Assembly (NCBI RefSeq): GCF_014645535.1
Contig: NZ_BMLX01000003.1
Coordinates: forward strand, 372,001-436,000
Origin: Silvimonas iriomotensis
Lineage (GTDB): Bacteria > Pseudomonadota > Gammaproteobacteria > Burkholderiales > Chitinibacteraceae
Length of the DNA: 64,000 bases
Direction of reading: 5' to 3'
Below are positions 38,178-46,798 of this stretch, in pieces; position 1 is the first letter of the stretch, and every line of letters begins with the position of its first letter. Below the pieces are notes generated by a model that searched no databases, was not told the DNA's origin, and worked only from the letters and a program-made list of their open reading frames with translations. The position numbers were made by a program, and so were the translations under genes.

Positions 38178-39233
38178 TCAGGCAGCCAGGGGTTCCTGGC
38201 ACAGATCAACCAGCAATTCGCGCCAGGCCGGCAGTTCGGGCTTGCCTGGTTTGCGTTCGCCAAAAAACTGCACGATCAGATCGCCCGCAGCGTTGTAGAC
38301 CTCCAGCGAGGTGACCCAGCCATCACGCGTGGGCTTGTTGACCACCCAGGTGCTGTCAATGGCGCTGGTCAGCAAATGCAGGTTGAAACGCGGGTCCAGC
38401 ACGTTGAACCACGGGCCGGTGTCGACCAGTTTGTGCACCGGGCCGGTGTGGATCTGCACCATGCCGCGGTTGCCGACAAAACACATGATCGACAACCCGG
38501 TGGCGGCGGCACGCTGCAACAGTGTCTGGACGGCGTCCGTGGCGACGCGCTGGGCCAGATCCGGGCCGGCGGCATACAGTGCGCCCAGGCGTGAGACCTT
38601 GAACTTGCGCAGCATGGGAAAGAAGGCGTGGGTGTCGTCCAGTGCCAGCCAGGCGGCCCGCAACGCTGCCGGGTCTTCGGCGCGGGCGGATTCAGCCTGC
38701 GGGGCAATGGTCTCAAATTGCGGAACGGTTCTGGCCGGGCGCGCAAAGGCGGCGACAAAGGTCTGCCATGCGGCGGCGTCAGTGTGTTCAGTGCGGTAGA
38801 CCTTGTGCACGGCAATGCCTTCGGCATCAAAGAACTGGATGCTGTCGCGGCCGTTCTCAGTGACGGCAAAGGCAAAACGCCAGTGGCTGAAGAACATGCG
38901 CAGATCAATATCCGGGCCCAGCACCATGCCGACCGGGCCGTCGGCGTGAATGTCTTCGTACCGGCCGTGGCGTTCGTGCACGCACCAGTCGTTGCGGCTG
39001 AGCGCCATCACCTCGCCCAGCGTACCAAGCTGGCGGAACAACTCTTGCGGCGTGCCGGAGAGTTCGTGCGAGGTCACGCCGCAGCCGGCGGCCACCAGCG
39101 CGGCTTCGCTTGCGCCAAGGCGGCTGGCGCGTTCGCGGATGCGCAGCTTGGGCTCGGCCGCCATCAATGCGGCATGGCGCTGTTGCAGGTCGGTGGCGAA
39201 ATCGTCGAAAGATGAAAACAGAGCCTGGCTCAT
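38178..39233 (-). CDS. hmuS: Haem-degrading/haem-handling factor HmuS
   Basis: This 351-residue cytosolic protein has two tandem HemS/ChuX-like domains. The first covers about 20-165 (RASRLGASEAALVAAGCG, ALSRNDWCVHERHGRYEDI) and the second about 190-340 (MCFVGNRGMVQIHTGPVHKL, FNLHLLTSAIDSTWVVNKPT). HemS/HmuS proteins bind incoming haem and, in several species, open the ring to release iron. It lies 14 bases upstream of hmuT, and a terminator-like hairpin lies between hmuR and its start. Confidence 0.93.
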   Translation of the reverse strand: MSQALFSSFDDFATDLQQRHAALMAAEPKLRIRERASRLGASEAALVAAGCGVTSHELSGTPQELFRQLGTLGEVMALSRNDWCVHERHGRYEDIHADGPVGMVLGPDIDLRMFFSHWRFAFAVTENGRDSIQFFDAEGIAVHKVYRTEHTDAAAWQTFVAAFARPARTVPQFETIAPQAESARAEDPAALRAAWLALDDTHAFFPMLRKFKVSRLGALYAAGPDLAQRVATDAVQTLLQRAAATGLSIMCFVGNRGMVQIHTGPVHKLVDTGPWFNVLDPRFNLHLLTSAIDSTWVVNKPTRDGWVTSLEVYNAAGDLIVQFFGERKPGKPELPAWRELLVDLCQEPLAA

Positions 39234-39258
39234 GTCGGTCCTCTTCTTGGTTAAACAG

Positions 39259-39296
39259 AAAAAACCGCCTGACCACCCCTACGGGTGTGGCCAGGC
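39259..39296 (-). terminator. Terminator or attenuator between hmuR and hmuS
   Basis: Read on the minus strand, GCCTGGCCACACCC and GGGGTGGTCAGGC pair around a GTAG loop, followed by GG and six T. It sits in the 284-base spacer only about 26 bases before hmuS. It would separate hemP-hmuR from hmuSTUV, or allow partial read-through. Confidence 0.7.
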
Positions 39297-39517
39297 CGGA
39301 AAAAAGCAGTGCTGCTGTCGCGACTGCTGCGTGGATAAGACGTGCTCTGCTACGCGTGGGGAAACCCTGAACCGGTTTCTTGCGGGGCAGGCTCGCTTCA
39401 GGTGAGCTGCTTTGCGGTCAAGCCGCGCGGTAGTGCAACTCCGCCTGCGGTGTACGCATTGCATCTGTGCCTGAAGCCAGAGCGCCGGATCGCCAGGAAA
39501 ACCGGTTCAGTGCGTCC

Positions 39518-41746
39518 TTAAAACAAGTAGCTGGCAGCAACCCGGAAGTTGCGGCCCGGCTGGGTGTAACGGTCGATCGCCACGTTGTCGGCCTGCAGCA
39601 AGGTGCCCGGGCCGCCGTTGGAGGACTGCTTGTCCTGGCTGTTCCAGTACTTGTGATCGAACAGGTTGAACACGCCGGCGGACAGGCGCAGGTCTTTCAT
39701 CGGCTTGTACCAGCCGGTGAAATCGACCACGCCGTAACCGGGCGCTTCAAACAAGGTGTCGCTGGACACATGGCGCTTGGCGGTTGCGGCGGTCACGGTG
39801 CCATCCACGCCCCATTGCTCACGTGCATAGCCGGTGCTGAGAATGGCTTTGAGTGGTGCGACGGAATCCAGCCAGGTGTGATCGGTTTCGTTCACGCCCA
39901 CGGCATAGGCCAGCGAGGCATTGCTGTGCCAGTTGGGCAGGAACTGCCAGTGGCCGGTGGCTTCCGCGCCGTAAATGCGGGCGTGGTCGATGTTGATGTT
40001 CTGGAACACGCCCGCCGGGTAACCGGCGATCCAGCCGGCATCGCCTTGCTTCAAGGTGACTTGTTCAATGAAGTTGCGATAACGGTTGTCGTACACGGTT
40101 GCCGTGCCGCCCAGCTGATCGGTACCAAAACGCGCGCCGAATTCATAGCCGGAGCTGGTTTCAGGCTTCAGGTCGGGGTTGGGAACCAGCGTGTAGCCGA
40201 AGGCGGCGTTGGTGAATTCGCCATTGACCTCAACCACGCTCGGCGCCCGGAAACCCTGGGCGTACTGGCCGTAGACGGTCAGCTGGTCCATGACTTTCCA
40301 GGTGGCCAGCAGCTTGGGCGAGAATTTGCTGTCGCTCTGATCCTTGGGGGCCACTGCGGTGCCGGCGGCAATCTGGGCGGCCAGCACGCTGTCGATTTCC
40401 GGGTCCTGGCGGTAGTTGTCGTAACGGATACCCGGTGTCAGGCTGAAACGGCCGCCATCAAAGCCGATTTCATCCTGCGCAAACAGACCGTACTGCGTGA
40501 CATTGGTGATTGGCACCGTGCGCACGTTGATGGTGCTGGAGGCCGGTTTGCCGGCAGCGAACTCGGTCGTGCGCGATTGCCACCACTCGCCACCCACCAC
40601 CCATTCCTGGCTGACCGGGCCGTCAAACTTCTTCACCAGCTGGCCGTTGGTGCCCTTCATGTTTTCGTAGTACTGGCCATCGCGCTGGTAGTCGGCGGCG
40701 GTGGTGCGTACCTGATAGCGGTGCTGGTCGCTTTGCAGCGTTTGCCAGTACACGCGGGCGGTGGCGGAGTCGATCCACTGGTTGGTATCCGGCGCGGTGT
40801 AGTCGTAATCCAGCGAAAGGCGCTTGCGGGTTTGCTCGTCGGTAGCGCGGCTGGATTTAACCGAACTGCTGAGGTCCTCCAGCAGATTGGTGTCGGTCGT
40901 GGTGTTGCGGTATTCGCCGGTCACGCCCAGCTTGTGGCCGCCTTCAAAATAGTGCTGCAACTTGCCCAGCGCGTTGCGGCTTTCGGTGTTTTGCGGATCG
41001 GGTTCGGTGCGATTGGCGCCGGTGCCGCCGGTTTCGCCCTTGTTGTCCAGCTCGTTCCCCTTGCGCCCGCCCACTTGGGCCAGCCAGAACGTGCCGGGCG
41101 CCATTTCGCCGGCCACCGAGGCACGGGCGCCGTAGCTGCTGTCGGCGCTGTCGTAATCGGCATCGACACGGCCGCCCAGTTGTTTGCCGCCGCGCAACAG
41201 GTCAGACGGGTCCAGCGTGCGCAGACCGACAATCCCGCCCAGCGCGGACGAGCCATACAGCGTGGAACCCGGCCCGCGCACGATATCAATCGCCGCCAGC
41301 GAGCCAAAATCCACCATGTCCTGGCCGATAAAGGTATCGCGGCCCGAGAAACTGAAGGTGTCGGGCAAGCGGATGCCATCGACCAGCATCAGGATGCGGT
41401 TGCCTTCAAGGCCCCGGATATTGATGTTGGTGCCGCCATAGCGCGGCTGGCGCGTCATGGTCACACCGGGCTCGGCGCGGTCGCCCAGGTCGGTGAAATC
41501 GCGGATGAAGTTGTCATCAAGCGTGCTGCGGTCGGTCGTGGTGACTGACGGCGGCAGTTCATCAATGGTTTTTTCGGTGCGGGTTGCCGTGACCACCACG
41601 GGCGACAAGGCGGCCGTGCTGCTGGCGGTGGCAGCGGCCGGTCTGGTGGTGGTCGTGGTCGATTGCGAAGGCGCATCTGCGGCAAAAGCAGAGTGCAGCG
41701 CGCAGGCCATCAGGCTCAGCGCAAGCGTGTGCTGGGTGCGGTTCAT
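39518..41746 (-). CDS. hmuR: TonB-dependent haem receptor HmuR
   Basis: This 742-residue outer-membrane receptor has a signal peptide (MNRTQHTLALSLMACALHSAFA), a TonB box region (PVVVTATRTEKTIDELP, about 50-66), a plug domain (GGTNINIRGLEGNRILMLVDGIRLPDTFSF) and a 22-strand barrel ending in a C-terminal phenylalanine (VAASYLF). The extracellular FRAPSVVEVN and NPDLKPETS elements are the FRAP/NPDL box of haem and haemoglobin receptors. The gene is transcribed with hemP upstream. Confidence 0.95.
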   Translation of the reverse strand: MNRTQHTLALSLMACALHSAFAADAPSQSTTTTTRPAAATASSTAALSPVVVTATRTEKTIDELPPSVTTTDRSTLDDNFIRDFTDLGDRAEPGVTMTRQPRYGGTNINIRGLEGNRILMLVDGIRLPDTFSFSGRDTFIGQDMVDFGSLAAIDIVRGPGSTLYGSSALGGIVGLRTLDPSDLLRGGKQLGGRVDADYDSADSSYGARASVAGEMAPGTFWLAQVGGRKGNELDNKGETGGTGANRTEPDPQNTESRNALGKLQHYFEGGHKLGVTGEYRNTTTDTNLLEDLSSSVKSSRATDEQTRKRLSLDYDYTAPDTNQWIDSATARVYWQTLQSDQHRYQVRTTAADYQRDGQYYENMKGTNGQLVKKFDGPVSQEWVVGGEWWQSRTTEFAAGKPASSTINVRTVPITNVTQYGLFAQDEIGFDGGRFSLTPGIRYDNYRQDPEIDSVLAAQIAAGTAVAPKDQSDSKFSPKLLATWKVMDQLTVYGQYAQGFRAPSVVEVNGEFTNAAFGYTLVPNPDLKPETSSGYEFGARFGTDQLGGTATVYDNRYRNFIEQVTLKQGDAGWIAGYPAGVFQNINIDHARIYGAEATGHWQFLPNWHSNASLAYAVGVNETDHTWLDSVAPLKAILSTGYAREQWGVDGTVTAATAKRHVSSDTLFEAPGYGVVDFTGWYKPMKDLRLSAGVFNLFDHKYWNSQDKQSSNGGPGTLLQADNVAIDRYTQPGRNFRVAASYLF

Positions 41747-41926
41747 GCCAGTTCCTTGGAAATGGAACCTGCCGGATGAGCGGGCCGGACAGATTCAGGG
41801 CCTGCGTGCGGCCATCAGGCGGCACACGGCCCGGCGCGGCTGGCTGCCCGGGGGCGTCTGTGGGGCAGACGCAGGCGCGGGTCCGGCTGGCATGCGCGGT
41901 GGTTGTGATTGTTGTGTGTGGACCGG

Positions 41927-42097
41927 TTACTTGGTCAGGATCAACTTGCCCTGGCGTGTTTCACGCAAGGTGTAATGCACGCCGTTGTGCTTGATCACCA
42001 CCGATTGGCCGGGCTGCAACAGCGTGCGGCTATCGACCACCTGCGGGGCGCTGGCGGCGGTGGAGATACTGGCAAGAGGGCGTTGTCGTCGATCCAT
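41927..42097 (-). CDS. hemP: HemP/HmuP small haem-regulation protein (56 aa)
   Basis: This 56-residue protein is encoded just upstream of hmuR, and its length fits the family. The C-terminal SVVIKHNGVHYTLRETRQGK and final LILTK are the HemP domain. HemP/HmuP is known in several proteobacteria as an activator needed for transcription of the haem receptor gene. The N-terminal MDRRQRPLAS is basic. It carries a strong Fur box upstream, so its expression should rise when iron is low. No good Shine-Dalgarno sequence is seen before the ATG. Confidence 0.92.
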   Translation of the reverse strand: MDRRQRPLASISTAASAPQVVDSRTLLQPGQSVVIKHNGVHYTLRETRQGKLILTK

Positions 42098-42112
42098 TTC
42101 GCAATGTTAATC

Positions 42113-42131
42113 GATAATGATTCTCATTAAC
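42113..42131. promoter_or_regulatory. Fur box upstream of hemP
   Basis: GATAATGATTCTCATTAAC matches the 19-base Fur consensus in 16 positions. It begins 16 bases before the hemP start, where it would block transcription under iron-replete conditions. Confidence 0.85.
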
Positions 42132-42294
42132 AAGATGGTGTGGCGAGAATATATGTCCGGATGTACCCGGCATGCGCCTGCGCCGGTCAGCGGGGCGGGG
42201 CCGTGATGATGTCTGCGCCTGCACGCGGGCGCGGCCCGCACAGGCGGGCCGTTGTCATTGACAGCGCGGGTGGCGCGGGGTGGTGACGCGGGTC

Positions 42295-42597
42295 TTAACC
42301 GGCCAGTTTGGCGGCCAGTACATCCACTTTGTGAATGGCGGGCGGGCCGTCCAGCAACTCGCTGGCCTGGGCCATCAACGCGGCGGCAATCGGCCCCTGC
42401 AGGTGCGCATTGCGGGCGTCTTCATCAGGAAAGGCATCAAAAATGCCATAGATATCAGGGGCCAGTTTGAGGGCAAACCAGACCGTGGTGCCGGTTTCCT
42501 GGTTGGCCAGCGGCAAGGCACTTTTCAGAAAAGCTTCTACTTCTGCGGCTTTGCCGGGTTTGGCTTTCAGTTCGGCATAGATGGCGAAATCGACCAT
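42295..42597 (-). CDS. ABM-domain quinol monooxygenase-like protein
   Basis: This 100-residue small dimeric ferredoxin-like protein has the antibiotic-biosynthesis-monooxygenase pattern: FAIYAELKAKPGKAAEVEAFL at the N-terminus, WFALKLAPDIYGIFDAFPDEDARNAHL in the middle and LLDGPPAIHKVDVLAAKL at the end. Proteins of this type act as cofactor-free monooxygenases or as haem-related monooxygenases. It lies between hemP and the siderophore-interacting reductase, 91 bases downstream of the latter, so a link to iron is possible but unproven. Confidence 0.8.
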   Translation of the reverse strand: MVDFAIYAELKAKPGKAAEVEAFLKSALPLANQETGTTVWFALKLAPDIYGIFDAFPDEDARNAHLQGPIAAALMAQASELLDGPPAIHKVDVLAAKLAG

Positions 42598-42688
42598 GGG
42601 GCGGGACTCCCGTACTGGTTAACGGAAGTCCCATTCTAGAAAACACACACGCCGTCACAGGCGCATACCGGCAGGCGGCAGGACGGGT

Positions 42689-43429
42689 TTATGCGTCCAG
42701 GTTCTCGTGAAAATCGGCCGAGCCCGGTTTCCAGTACGCGGCAATGCGCATCAGTTCTTTGGGCAACTGTTTTTCAGAGACCAGCAGTTCACGCAGGGTG
42801 CGCATTACCGCCAGTTCCCCGGCGGCCCAGACAAAGCCTTCACCTGCAGGCAGCGGCAAGGCACGGATGGCGGCAAACAATTCATCAGGATTGCCCACCC
42901 GTTGTTGCGAGACCGTGGCGTGCGTGCTGGCCAGGACACCATCGGCAGCGTCGGTCAGCATGCTGATCACCATCACTTTTGTACCCGCCGGCAGTTCTTC
43001 AACGCGGCGACGAATGGCCGGCATGCCGCTGCCATCAGCAATCAGCAAGTGCCAGTCAAAATCAGCCGGAATGATCATGGAGCCGCGCGGGCCGGCGATC
43101 ACGGCCTGGCTGCCGACTTCTGCCGCTTTGGCCCAGCTGGCGGCCTTGCCCTCATGCGAGAGATCAAACTCGATAGTCAGCTCACCAGTCTGGCGATTAA
43201 AGTAGCGGGGTGTGTAATCCCGGCGCAGTTGCTCGCCGTTTTCATCTGCAAAAATAAACTTGATGTGATCATCAAACGACGCCGAAACAAAGTCGGCCAG
43301 GGCATCGCCCCCAAACGTGATGGCGACAAAATGCTTGCCCACCGGCGTGACCTGGCGAACGGTCGCCGGACGCATCTTGATTTCATGGCGAACGCGTTCA
43401 ACGCGGCGGGATGGCTTTGTGGATTCCAT
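42689..43429 (-). CDS. Siderophore-interacting protein (ferric-siderophore reductase, ViuB/YqjH-like)
   Basis: This 246-residue flavin-dependent ferric reductase of the SIP family has an FAD-binding domain (FVAITFGGDALADFVSASFDDHIKF, YTPRYFNRQTGELTIEFDLSHE, AVIAGPRGSM) and a C-terminal NAD(P)H-binding part (LLIADGSGMPAIRRRVEELP, FVWAAGELAVMRTLRELL, YWKPGSADFHEN). It releases iron from siderophores by reduction. It is divergent from a MarR gene 33 bases away, which probably regulates it. Confidence 0.92.
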   Translation of the reverse strand: MESTKPSRRVERVRHEIKMRPATVRQVTPVGKHFVAITFGGDALADFVSASFDDHIKFIFADENGEQLRRDYTPRYFNRQTGELTIEFDLSHEGKAASWAKAAEVGSQAVIAGPRGSMIIPADFDWHLLIADGSGMPAIRRRVEELPAGTKVMVISMLTDAADGVLASTHATVSQQRVGNPDELFAAIRALPLPAGEGFVWAAGELAVMRTLRELLVSEKQLPKELMRIAAYWKPGSADFHENLDA

Positions 43430-43442
43430 GGCATGACCTTTT

Positions 43443-43487
43443 AGTTGATAATGTCACCCATCATGCAAAATACAGTTGATAATGTCA
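43443..43487. repeat. 14-base direct repeat across the MarR/SIP start region
   Basis: AGTTGATAATGTCA occurs at 43443-43456 and again at 43474-43487, a start-to-start distance of 31 bases (about three helical turns). The first copy lies in the tiny divergent spacer; the second lies inside the first codons of the MarR gene. The arrangement suits a regulator that blocks both genes. GATAATG also resembles half of a Fur box. Confidence 0.6.
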
Positions 43488-43939
43488 ACCGTCACGACGC
43501 CGATCAGGCCGAGGCGGTATTCGAAGCCATCCATACCGTGATGCATCTTTACCGCTCGCGCCAGTACCGGGCCATGCGCGATGACGCGCAGGAACTCACG
43601 CATATGGAACACAAGGCCATGGGTTTTTTTGCGCGGCATCCAGACGCCACGCAAAGCGATCTTGTCGCCCATTCCGGGCGCGACAAGGCGCAACTGGCGC
43701 GGTTGATCAAAGGCTTGAAAGACCGTGGCCTGCTGGATGCCACGCCAGACCCGAGCGACCGGCGCAATGTGCGTTTGCGCTTGTCTGCTGCCGGCGAGCA
43801 ATTGTTTGCCGCCGCCCGCGAACACGCGCGTGAAGTGGCCGATCACGGCGTAGCGGGTCTGTCTGCCGGTCAATGCGCGCAATTGCTGGCGTCTCTTGCG
43901 GTACTGCGCGACAACCTGGAAGCCGATCGGCAAGCCTGA
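43463..43939 (+). CDS. MarR-family regulator, divergent from SIP gene
   Basis: This 158-residue regulator has a long N-terminal helix (AEAVFEAIHTVMHLYRSRQYRAM), then the winged helix: HMEHKAMGFFARHPDATQSDLVAHSGRDKAQLARLIKGLKDRGLL and wing PDPSDRRNVRLRLSAAGEQL. Starts at TTG 43445, ATG 43451 and ATG 43463 are all in frame and none has a clear Shine-Dalgarno sequence; ATG 43463 is chosen for its separation from the SIP start. It is likely to repress the divergent SIP gene, and itself, through the repeat. Confidence 0.88.
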   Translation: MQNTVDNVNRHDADQAEAVFEAIHTVMHLYRSRQYRAMRDDAQELTHMEHKAMGFFARHPDATQSDLVAHSGRDKAQLARLIKGLKDRGLLDATPDPSDRRNVRLRLSAAGEQLFAAAREHAREVADHGVAGLSAGQCAQLLASLAVLRDNLEADRQA

Positions 43940-43984
43940 TTTTTGCCCCACCCATTCCTGGCTGGCGTCGCCGGCCACCTTGCC

Positions 43985-44019
43985 AGCCCGGCAGCGCAAT
44001 GCGCTGGCCGGGCTTTTTT
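43985..44019 (+). terminator. Terminator after MarR gene
   Basis: AGCCCGG and CCGGGCT, with AGCGC and GCGCT nested inside and AAT as the loop, form a long hairpin followed by TTTTTT. Confidence 0.88.
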
Positions 44020-44580
44020 ACATGCACTGCCGTTGTGCAACAGGCGTGCTGATGATCCTGTATTGGTGCTTACAGCAACGATGCGTGCGGCAGATGAACG
44101 GCATGTTGTAAAGCCATGCTGCCGCTTGTCTGGAAATCTTCTGGCGCCCGGTGTTTGTTTTTTATCGTAAGAAATAGATAAGGCTTAAAAATAAGCGCAT
44201 GCTGATTTTCCCCTGAAACCCTCAATTTCCCTCGTTATTTTCGCATTTCTTACGGCAATTAATACAAGTTTGTTTTATTTTGCCGCTGGTCTTGTTGGCA
44301 TTTTATGCAAACTACATAAGCATTCCGTTATTTTACTTACAAAAGATTTCTAATTAAATTTTGTTTTAAGAAATGCTGATAAAAGTTTTTTCCTTACAAA
44401 TTAAAGGAAAAAAACCGCCAAGCAGCATCACGGGCTACGCCAGATATGCAAGCCAGAATCCACCGAGGGGAAGGCCGGACAGTCCTTGCCGGCCAGCAAT
44501 GGCAAGAAGAAACAACACAACGCAAAAACAGGGCCTGCCTATGCCGGGCGGGTCAGAGTCAATCAATTCAGGGGTTATCC
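44020..44580. other. AT-rich region upstream of a PEP-CTERM gene
   Basis: These 561 bases hold no gene. About 44155-44410 is strikingly AT-rich in an otherwise GC-rich window. It contains TAAGAAAT at 44168-44175 and 44367-44374, with the complement ATTTCTTA at 44245-44252. CGTAAGAAAT (44166-44175) and ATTTCTTACG (44245-44254) form a perfect 10-base inverted repeat. It probably holds the regulated promoter of the secreted protein gene; no consensus sigma-54 site was found. Confidence 0.5.
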
Positions 44581-45156
44581 ATGCAAATCCGTCAACTCGT
44601 CGCCGGCGTCGCGCTGGCGCTGGCTGCCACCAGCGCCTTCGCCAAGCAACAGCCAGCACCGCTGCAGCCGCTGCCTGCCACCAGCAGCAACGAGCATGTC
44701 CTGGACACCATTCAGGCACCTAACGACTTCTTCATCAGTTACAACGTGGGCAGCATGGCGTTTGATGATGTCATCAAGTTCACCGTCAACCCGACCTCCT
44801 ACGCAGAAGAGGTGTACTTCAGCCAGTTCCAGGTTGGCCCGCTGCATGACATCGCCTGGGCCACGCTCTCGCTGTGGGATGACACGACGCACACTTTCTT
44901 CGGCACCGTGAACATCAATGAGCCCGTGTTTGATGCGGCAGAGATTTTCTTCTCTGGCCATCAGTACCGGCTGGAGGTGATCGGGGCGCTGACGACAGGC
45001 TCACGCGGTGGCACTTATGGCCTGAGCGGCATGCTCACGCCTGTGCCGGAGCCGGAAACCTGGGCGCTGCTTGGCCTGGGGATGGTGTCGCTGGTGGCGG
45101 CTCGCGCCCGTGCACGCAAGCGGGCCAGCGGCCGGCTTGAGGCCGGCGTGGCCTGA
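44581..45156 (+). CDS. PEP-CTERM sorted exported protein
   Basis: This 191-residue protein has a signal peptide (MQIRQLVAGVALALAATSAFA) and a C-terminal PEP-CTERM sorting tag: PVPEPETWALLGLGMVSLVAA and a basic tail RARARKR. The middle contains FISYNVGSMAFDDVIKF, resembling the FxDxF-type subset of PEP-CTERM proteins. Such proteins are cut and anchored or released by exosortase and are often matrix components. The start is supported by AGGGG before ATG 44581. No exosortase gene is in this window. Confidence 0.88.
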   Translation: MQIRQLVAGVALALAATSAFAKQQPAPLQPLPATSSNEHVLDTIQAPNDFFISYNVGSMAFDDVIKFTVNPTSYAEEVYFSQFQVGPLHDIAWATLSLWDDTTHTFFGTVNINEPVFDAAEIFFSGHQYRLEVIGALTTGSRGGTYGLSGMLTPVPEPETWALLGLGMVSLVAARARARKRASGRLEAGVA

Positions 45157-45178
45157 GTCAGCAGATTGCAGGTAGCAA

Positions 45179-45212
45179 AACAACAAGGCCCGCATCTGCG
45201 GGCCTTGTTGTT
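45179..45212. terminator. Strong bidirectional terminator
   Basis: AACAACAAGGCCCGC and GCGGGCCTTGTTGTT form a perfect 15-base-pair stem with an ATCT loop between the PEP-CTERM gene and the converging OmpA-like gene. There is only a short T run. Confidence 0.8.
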
Positions 45213-45240
45213 GGCGGCCACCAGCGCCGCTTGCGGTACC

Positions 45241-46296
45241 TTACTGCGCTGCCGGCTGGGTTTCTTCGTGGATGCCGCTCACGTCCACTTCCACGCGGCG
45301 ATCCGGCGCCAGACACTCGATCAGCTTCTTGCGGTTCTTGACCTTGGCGCAGGTATCACCGGTCACCGGATCAGCCTTGCCCTTGCTCTGTGCTTCGACC
45401 TTGTCGGCCGGCGCACCCTGGGCGACCAGATAATCCGCTACAGCCTGGGCCCGGCGCTGGCCGAGGTCCTGGTTGTATTTGTCGCTACCCAGACGGTCGG
45501 TGTAACCCACAATGATGGCCTTGCCTTCCTTCGGATCCATGGCCTTGACCTGTTGATACAGCTGGTCAAGGGCATCCTTGCCTTCAGGCTTGAGCGTGGC
45601 CTTGTCGAACGGGAACAGCACGTCGGTCTTGAGCGTGAAATGCTTGGTCACGACTTGCGGTGGTGCCGGCATCGGCTCCGGTGCCGGTGCAGGCGCCGGT
45701 GCCGGGGCTTCTACCACCGGGGCTGGTGGCGGGGTCGGCGTGCCGAAGTAGTAATTCAGGTTCAGCGTAAAGCTGTTGCTCTGGAACTTGGTGCCGTTGC
45801 TGGACGGCGCCATGGCGGTCCATTCGCCGGCCAGACCCCAGTGCGGTGCCAGCTTGTATTCCAGACCTGCGCCACCGTGCAGGCCGTTGGCAGCAAAATC
45901 ATTACTCTGGCCCGAACCGCTCAGCCGCCCGAACCCCAGCTTGAGGTACGGCAGCCAGTTGTTCATCTGATAGCCCAGTTTGACATCGGCACCGCCCAGG
46001 TTGGCACCATACTTGGACTGCTCGCCGTTGATGGGGCCATCATGGTCGCTCTTGGCGATGCCATCAAAAAAGCCGGACAAGCCAAGCAACCAGGTGCTAT
46101 CCCACTGGGCGTTGTAACCGAATTCGGCGCCGCCGGTGTAGGTGCTGCTGCTACCCGTGCTGAAGTCACCCTTGGTCTTGGACGTGTTGATCCCGCTATT
46201 GAGGCCAAAAAAGAAACCAGAAAAATCATCGGCGCACAAGGCCTGCGCGCTGATCAGACTCGCCAGTAAAGTCAGACCAAAACGAACTTTCTTCAT
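45241..46296 (-). CDS. OmpA-family outer-membrane protein
   Basis: This 351-residue protein has a signal peptide ([21 protein letters not shown]), an eight-stranded barrel (about 25-190, ending [11 protein letters not shown]), a proline/alanine-rich linker ([21 protein letters not shown]) and a C-terminal peptidoglycan-binding OmpA domain ([47 protein letters not shown], and [10 protein letters not shown]). Two cysteines near [17 protein letters not shown] are typical of OmpA. ATG 46296 with AAGGAG gives this start; the longer frame from 46587 lacks any family match. It anchors the outer membrane to the cell wall. Confidence 0.93.
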   Translation of the reverse strand: MKKVRFGLTLLASLISAQALCADDFSGFFFGLNSGINTSKTKGDFSTGSSSTYTGGAEFGYNAQWDSTWLLGLSGFFDGIAKSDHDGPINGEQSKYGANLGGADVKLGYQMNNWLPYLKLGFGRLSGSGQSNDFAANGLHGGAGLEYKLAPHWGLAGEWTAMAPSSNGTKFQSNSFTLNLNYYFGTPTPPPAPVVEAPAPAPAPAPEPMPAPPQVVTKHFTLKTDVLFPFDKATLKPEGKDALDQLYQQVKAMDPKEGKAIIVGYTDRLGSDKYNQDLGQRRAQAVADYLVAQGAPADKVEAQSKGKADPVTGDTCAKVKNRKKLIECLAPDRRVEVDVSGIHEETQPAAQ

Positions 46297-46798
46297 TGCG
46301 TACTCCTTGTCATTGTTTTTGTGGTGTACCGCATTGGCTACCCATTGGCAGCATTGCGGACCCAGCGACCCAGGATTGCGTTTGTAACGACAATCTCTGC
46401 GACTATAGGATTGGCGTTCAGCCAGCGATAAATGACAGTTGGATATCAGCAGACGTACGGTAAGAGAAAGCTCGGCTGCGAGGTTTTTGCAACACTTTTT
46501 CAGCTTCATGCAAAGCAGATAGGACCAGTGGGCCAGAGCCATCCTGAGCGGCTCAGAATCAGCCACAGCAAGCCTTGCAGCGATCACGGCATCGGAGAAT
46601 TGGCCGGTGATGACGTGGCCCGTTTTGCCCGGCTAATACCACTTTGTTGCAGGCAGACGACAAGGTTTCGGGCCCTTTTCAAGTCTGATCAGACCCCGTT
46701 CGTGGGCTGTATCTCACCGCTAATGCATCGTCTGTTGCCACCGGGTCAGCGCATCTCTTTATAAGATGCAGGCATTGATCCACGCCTTGAGGTGCTCC
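46297..46798. other. Spacer between ompA-like and ammonia-lyase genes
   Basis: This 502-base divergent spacer should hold the promoters of both genes. Open frames on both strands (for example 46432-46764 plus) do not look like proteins: they are rich in cysteine, histidine and arginine and match nothing known. No RNA gene or repeat was recognised. Confidence 0.45.

Noticed and set aside
39467-41548. 693-codon open frame opposite hmuR
   Set aside because: It lies antisense to an unmistakable TonB receptor and has no recognisable domain.
44290-44320. TTGGCATTTTATGCAAA as a sigma-54 promoter for the PEP-CTERM gene
   Set aside because: The GG and GC elements are 8 bases apart instead of the required 10.
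46432-46764. 110-codon frame between the ompA-like and ammonia-lyase genes
   Set aside because: Cysteine- and histidine-rich product with no family match and poor start context.
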